Below, piece after piece: positions 60,498-64,000 of a stretch of 64,000 nt of DNA (the stretch's first letter is position 1; each line of letters starts with the position of its first letter). A program made the position numbers and the translations under genes. Under the pieces are notes generated by a model. The model saw only the letters and a list, made by a program, of their open reading frames with translations, searched no databases and had not been told where the DNA came from. The stretch is taken from contig NZ_CP033012.1 of assembly GCF_005080765.1 (NCBI RefSeq), positions 62,001 to 126,000 of the forward strand, written 5' to 3'. Origin of the DNA: Buchnera aphidicola (Anoecia oenotherae). Lineage in GTDB: Bacteria; Pseudomonadota; Gammaproteobacteria; Enterobacterales; Enterobacteriaceae.

Positions 60498-62903
60498 ATG
60501 AAATTTAGCGAATCTTGGTTTCGAGAATGGATCGATCCTAAAATAAATACATCTACTCTTTGTAATCAGCTAACAGAAATAGGATTTGAAGCAAATATAT
60601 ATAACCCTCTTTTTTTTAATACTTTTCATAATATTATTACAGGAAAAATTATAAACGAATTAAAAATAAAAAAAAAAAGTAAATTAAATTTTTTTACTGT
60701 TGATATTGGTTCAAATAAATCAATTATTGTATATGGTATATTAGATACTACATCTATCGGAAAAATAGTAGCAATAGCAACAGAAAAATCTATATTACCT
60801 AACAAATTAGTGATAAAAAAAACACTAATTACTAAAAATATTTATTCAGAAGGAAAAATTTGCACTTTTTTAGATTTAGGAATTAACATCTCACAAAAAG
60901 AAGTTATTGAAATATCTTCTAAATATCCACTTGGACTAGATATAAAAGAATTTTTTTCACATTTTTTTCCAATAATTAATATATCCAGTACACCTAATCG
61001 TTCGTATGGACTAAGCTTATTAACTTTAGCAAAAGAAATAGCTGTAGTAAATAATTTAAAATTACCATTTATTAAAATAAAACATACAACAAAAAATCAA
61101 AAAAACAAGATAAATATAAAAATAGAAGAAAATTTACAACATCTTGTAACATATTGTGGAAGAAAAATTAAAAATATAAATTTAAAAAAAGAAACTCCAT
61201 ATTGGCTAAAAGAAAGACTTAGATTTGCTGAAATTTTACCTGGAAAAAATATTCTAGATAATATTATTAACTATGTTTATATTGAATTAGGACAACCAGT
61301 TCATATTATAGATTCTTCTCTAATAAAAAATGAATTATTTATTAGGCATCCAAAAGAAAAAGAAATAAAAAATTTATATACAAAAAAAAATTTTATTCTT
61401 TCAAAAACATCTATAGTCGTATCTAATACTGAAAAAATATTATCATTAGGAAATAATTTAAACGAAAAAATATTTCATATGCAAAAAAAATCTAGAAATA
61501 TATTTATAGGATCTATCTTTTTAAAACCATATTCTTCATTTCATAATTTAAACAAAAATAGTATCTGTTTACAAAATAACTATCGCATATATGAATATAG
61601 CACCGATTACGGATTACAAACTAAATTAATTGACTATACTAGTTCCTTAATAGTTCATTTATGTGACGGTATTGAACAATCAATAAATTTAAGCAATAAC
61701 GATACAATTTATCACGAATGTATTAAAATAAACATACAATTAAAAAATTTTAATAGATTATTAGGCTGTAATATACAAAAAAATGTTATCTTCAAAATTT
61801 TACAAAAAATAGGATATGAAATATTTGAAAATAATAAAACAATAACCGTTATAGTTCCAAACTGGCGATATGATGTAAAAATAGAGGAGCATGTAATAGA
61901 AGATTTTTTACGAATATACGGATATAAAAAAATTGATTATTTACCTATAAAAAATTACACTAATAATAGCAAAAAAAACAATACAAAATTTGATTTATGC
62001 AGAATTAAATATCTTTTGATAGATAAAGGATATTATGAAATAATTACTTATGGATTTGTTAATCCTAACATACAAAACCTTTTTTTTACAAAAAATAATT
62101 ACTTAACAATAAAAAATCCTATTTCTAAAGAATTATCTTCTATGAGACAATCAATATGGATGGGATTATTATCTTCGATGGAATACAATCAAAATCGCCA
62201 AAATAATTCTCTACGATTTTTTGAAAGCGGAATTTGTTTTATAAAAGAAAAAACAAAAGAATTAAAAATAAAAGAAATCCACGTCCTCTCTGGAGCCATC
62301 AATGGATTATTCTATCCTACTAACTGGGATGGTAAAAATAGAATGTGTAATTTTTATGACTTAAAAGGAGATGTAGAATCTGTTTTAGAATTATGTGTTA
62401 ATATAAAAAAAATAGAATTTATACCTGCTTGCATCACTGGATTACATACTGGAAAAAGTGCTTATATATACATAAATAAAACTATTATTGGAAAAATAGG
62501 AGAACTAGATCCTAAAATAAGTGAAAAATTTAATTTAAAAAATCCAACTATTTTATTTGAATTATTTTTAGATAAAATAAAAGAAAAAAAACCAAGAGTT
62601 ATTCATTTAATATCTCCATTTCCTACTATTCAAAGAGATATATCTATAGTAATACCTATATTTACTTTATCCATGGATATCATCCAAACTTGTATGAAAA
62701 TAGTAGATAATAATTTAACAAAAATAAATATAACTGATGTCTACTATGGAAATCAAATTCAAAACCAAAAAAAAAGCATATCAATAAGATTTATATTTCA
62801 ACATTATAAAAAAACATATACCAATCACGAAATTGATTCTATTATTAATAATTGCATACATATTTTAGGACAGAAATATAAAGCTAGTCTTAGAAAATTA
62901 TGA
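60498..62903 (+). CDS. pheT: Phenylalanyl-tRNA synthetase beta subunit, editing domain degraded
   Basis: Structural, tRNA-binding and editing subunit. I chose ATG 60498 (AGGAT before it; MKFSESWFREWIDP, cf. MKFSELWLREWVNP), giving 801 aa (E. coli 795). The N-terminal EMAP-like, B5 and C-terminal anticodon-binding (PTIQRDISIVIPI) domains are intact. In the B3/B4 editing domain the conserved MGGIFGGEHSGV and GLHTDASHRYERGVDP blocks have been replaced by LGNNLNEKIFHM and unrelated residues. The LGQPVHIID stretch still has its His. Editing is probably lost; assembly and charging are probably kept. Confidence 0.96.
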   Translation: MKFSESWFREWIDPKINTSTLCNQLTEIGFEANIYNPLFFNTFHNIITGKIINELKIKKKSKLNFFTVDIGSNKSIIVYGILDTTSIGKIVAIATEKSILPNKLVIKKTLITKNIYSEGKICTFLDLGINISQKEVIEISSKYPLGLDIKEFFSHFFPIINISSTPNRSYGLSLLTLAKEIAVVNNLKLPFIKIKHTTKNQKNKINIKIEENLQHLVTYCGRKIKNINLKKETPYWLKERLRFAEILPGKNILDNIINYVYIELGQPVHIIDSSLIKNELFIRHPKEKEIKNLYTKKNFILSKTSIVVSNTEKILSLGNNLNEKIFHMQKKSRNIFIGSIFLKPYSSFHNLNKNSICLQNNYRIYEYSTDYGLQTKLIDYTSSLIVHLCDGIEQSINLSNNDTIYHECIKINIQLKNFNRLLGCNIQKNVIFKILQKIGYEIFENNKTITVIVPNWRYDVKIEEHVIEDFLRIYGYKKIDYLPIKNYTNNSKKNNTKFDLCRIKYLLIDKGYYEIITYGFVNPNIQNLFFTKNNYLTIKNPISKELSSMRQSIWMGLLSSMEYNQNRQNNSLRFFESGICFIKEKTKELKIKEIHVLSGAINGLFYPTNWDGKNRMCNFYDLKGDVESVLELCVNIKKIEFIPACITGLHTGKSAYIYINKTIIGKIGELDPKISEKFNLKNPTILFELFLDKIKEKKPRVIHLISPFPTIQRDISIVIPIFTLSMDIIQTCMKIVDNNLTKINITDVYYGNQIQNQKKSISIRFIFQHYKKTYTNHEIDSIINNCIHILGQKYKASLRKL

Positions 62904-63610
62904 GATTATTCAATAAATTTAATAATTTTCTATAAACTTAAAACTAAAAAATTTATATTGCTTATAAATTTATGTATATTTAATTACAGTATATACATAT
63001 AATTCAAATCTGTTTCTTATACCAAGAATATTTTATTTAATAATGTTAAATCTATAAAAGCCATAATATCACCTATAAATATCTATGTACTACATATGAT
63101 TAAATATTTGCATTAAATATATATTGTTTAATTAAAAAAAATTTTAATATTTTATCTTTTTCAAAATATAAAAAGATCAATAACAATGTTGAAAACTATA
63201 TTGCATAATACTTATTACAATTAAAACCATGATAATTAAATTTATATTTAAACTATTTACAGTACATATTTTTAAATTAATAATTAATATGCATAGTATC
63301 ATTATATTTAATAAAAAATATAAATATATACTAAATTAATAATTAAATTAATAGTGTATATTTATACAATATTAATCGATAACTAATCTAATTTAGATAA
63401 ATACTAAAACATATTAATATCTAATATTTTTAACGATTATTAAAAAAAATTTTTTAATTTTTAATTTTAAATTGATTTTAAAAAACCGTAAACAACTATA
63501 TTATATATAATATACCGTTATTTAGTTAACAGTAAATTAAATATTATTCATATTTATAATTTTTAAAACTAGTAAATAATGAACTAGTTATTAATATTTA
63601 ACATTAAAAA
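62904..63610. other. Gene-free region between convergent pheT and glyS (ihfA absent)
   Basis: No ORF or RNA gene is readable in 707 nt. In E. coli and, as I recall, other Buchnera, ihfA (himA) follows pheT; here no IHF-alpha sequence is present. The region is pure AT-rich spacer. Confidence 0.65.
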
Positions 63611-64000
63611 TTAAAAATAAGAAAAATTAACTATACTATTTAAAAATATGAATATAGAATTTAAAAGAGATAATCTATTCGTCTTAACTTCTATGTTTTT
63701 ATCATTTACTAACACTTTTTTAAAAAAATAATCTACAAAATTAGTTAATTTATGTAATAAAAAAAAGAAAGATTTATATTTTTCTTTATTTTTTAAAAAA
63801 ATTTTTTTAGTTTTTATATAAATAAAAAACTTATATAAAACTCTTTCTTGCCTATCTCTTAATAAAAAAAAGTTGATTTTTTTTAAAAATAGAATACTAT
63901 TTTTCTTTAATATTTTATCTAATCTTTTATATAAACTTATTAATTTAATAAAATATTTAGAATAATAGATATTACTTATAAAATTTATCTTATTATTAAT
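63611..64000 (-). CDS. glyS: Glycyl-tRNA synthetase beta subunit, C-terminal end (5' part outside window)
   Basis: Only the last 129 codons are in the window; the frame is open to the edge and stops with TAA at 63611-63613. The C-terminus FVDYFFKKVLVNDKNIEVK and NRLSLLNSIFIFLN matches FFDKVMVMVDDKELRINRL TMLEKLRELFL of E. coli GlyS. The rest is Lys/Phe/Ile-rich. The beta subunit binds tRNA-Gly; glyQ is not in view. Confidence 0.9.
   Translation of the reverse strand: MNNKINFISNIYYSKYFIKLISLYKRLDKILKKNSILFLKKINFFLLRDRQERVLYKFFIYIKTKKIFLKNKEKYKSFFFLLHKLTNFVDYFFKKVLVNDKNIEVKTNRLSLLNSIFIFLNSIVNFSYF

Noticed and set aside
1..64000. CRISPR arrays, insertion sequences, prophage or plasmid genes
   Set aside because: No direct-repeat/spacer pattern, transposase, integrase or phage structural gene could be read on either strand.

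Overview
The window is a piece of a strongly reduced, very AT-rich gammaproteobacterial chromosome. Gene content and order fit Buchnera aphidicola, the obligate amino-acid-provisioning symbiont of aphids: ptsHI, ligA-tRNA-gltX, a flagellar basal-body block without flagellin or motor genes, tal-tktB-dapE-dapA-aroC, a complete hisGDCBHAFI operon followed by gnd, then aroH-thrS-infC-rpmI-rplT-pheST. Proteins align closely with Enterobacterales homologues but are rich in Lys, Asn and Ile. No insertion sequence, prophage, CRISPR array or rRNA gene is visible. The host lineage cannot be named from this window.

Layout. 1-1480: ptsI (cut by the window edge) and ptsH on the minus strand. 1481-2619: gene-free, where Enterobacterales carry cysK and zipA. 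2620-6663: ligA, tRNA-Lys, tRNA-Val(TAC), gltX, tRNA-Ala(GGC). 6862-17374: fliE (minus), then fliFGHIJK and fliMNPQR (plus), led by a perfect-consensus sigma70 promoter at 7288-7317. 17813-24118: rpmG, rpmB, a truncated tamB-like gene, ppa, pmbA, rnpB, rsmI. 24530-34134: fabB, tal, tktB, dapE, dapA, aroC, smrB. 34777-41849: the histidine operon. 42036-49436: gnd, dcd, metG, tilS, tRNA-Val(GAC), a 1-kb gap, nth. 49605-53710: priA, tyrS, sufA. 54830-62903: aroH, thrS, infC, rpmI, rplT, pheS, pheT. 63611-64000: the 3' end of glyS (minus).

How the genes work together. The amino-acid genes (his, dapA/dapE, aroC/aroH) make essential nutrients for the host. ptsHI, tal, tktB and gnd feed them carbon, NADPH and pentose precursors. 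The rest is minimal replication, repair, translation and envelope equipment.

Three patterns stand out. (1) Six genes (ligA, fliK, rsmI, fabB, tilS, priA) are each split by one frameshift at or next to a poly(A) run. Correcting a single A restores proteins close to the usual E. coli lengths, which suggests transcriptional slippage. (2) ThrRS and PheRS have both lost residues that define their proofreading sites. (3) The flagellar switch proteins FliG and FliM have lost torque, EHPQ, GGxG and CheY-contact residues while the export genes remain, which fits a non-rotating export machine. In addition, PriA keeps its zinc-binding cysteines but has lost its helicase motifs, and TamB is a half-length protein without TamA beside it.
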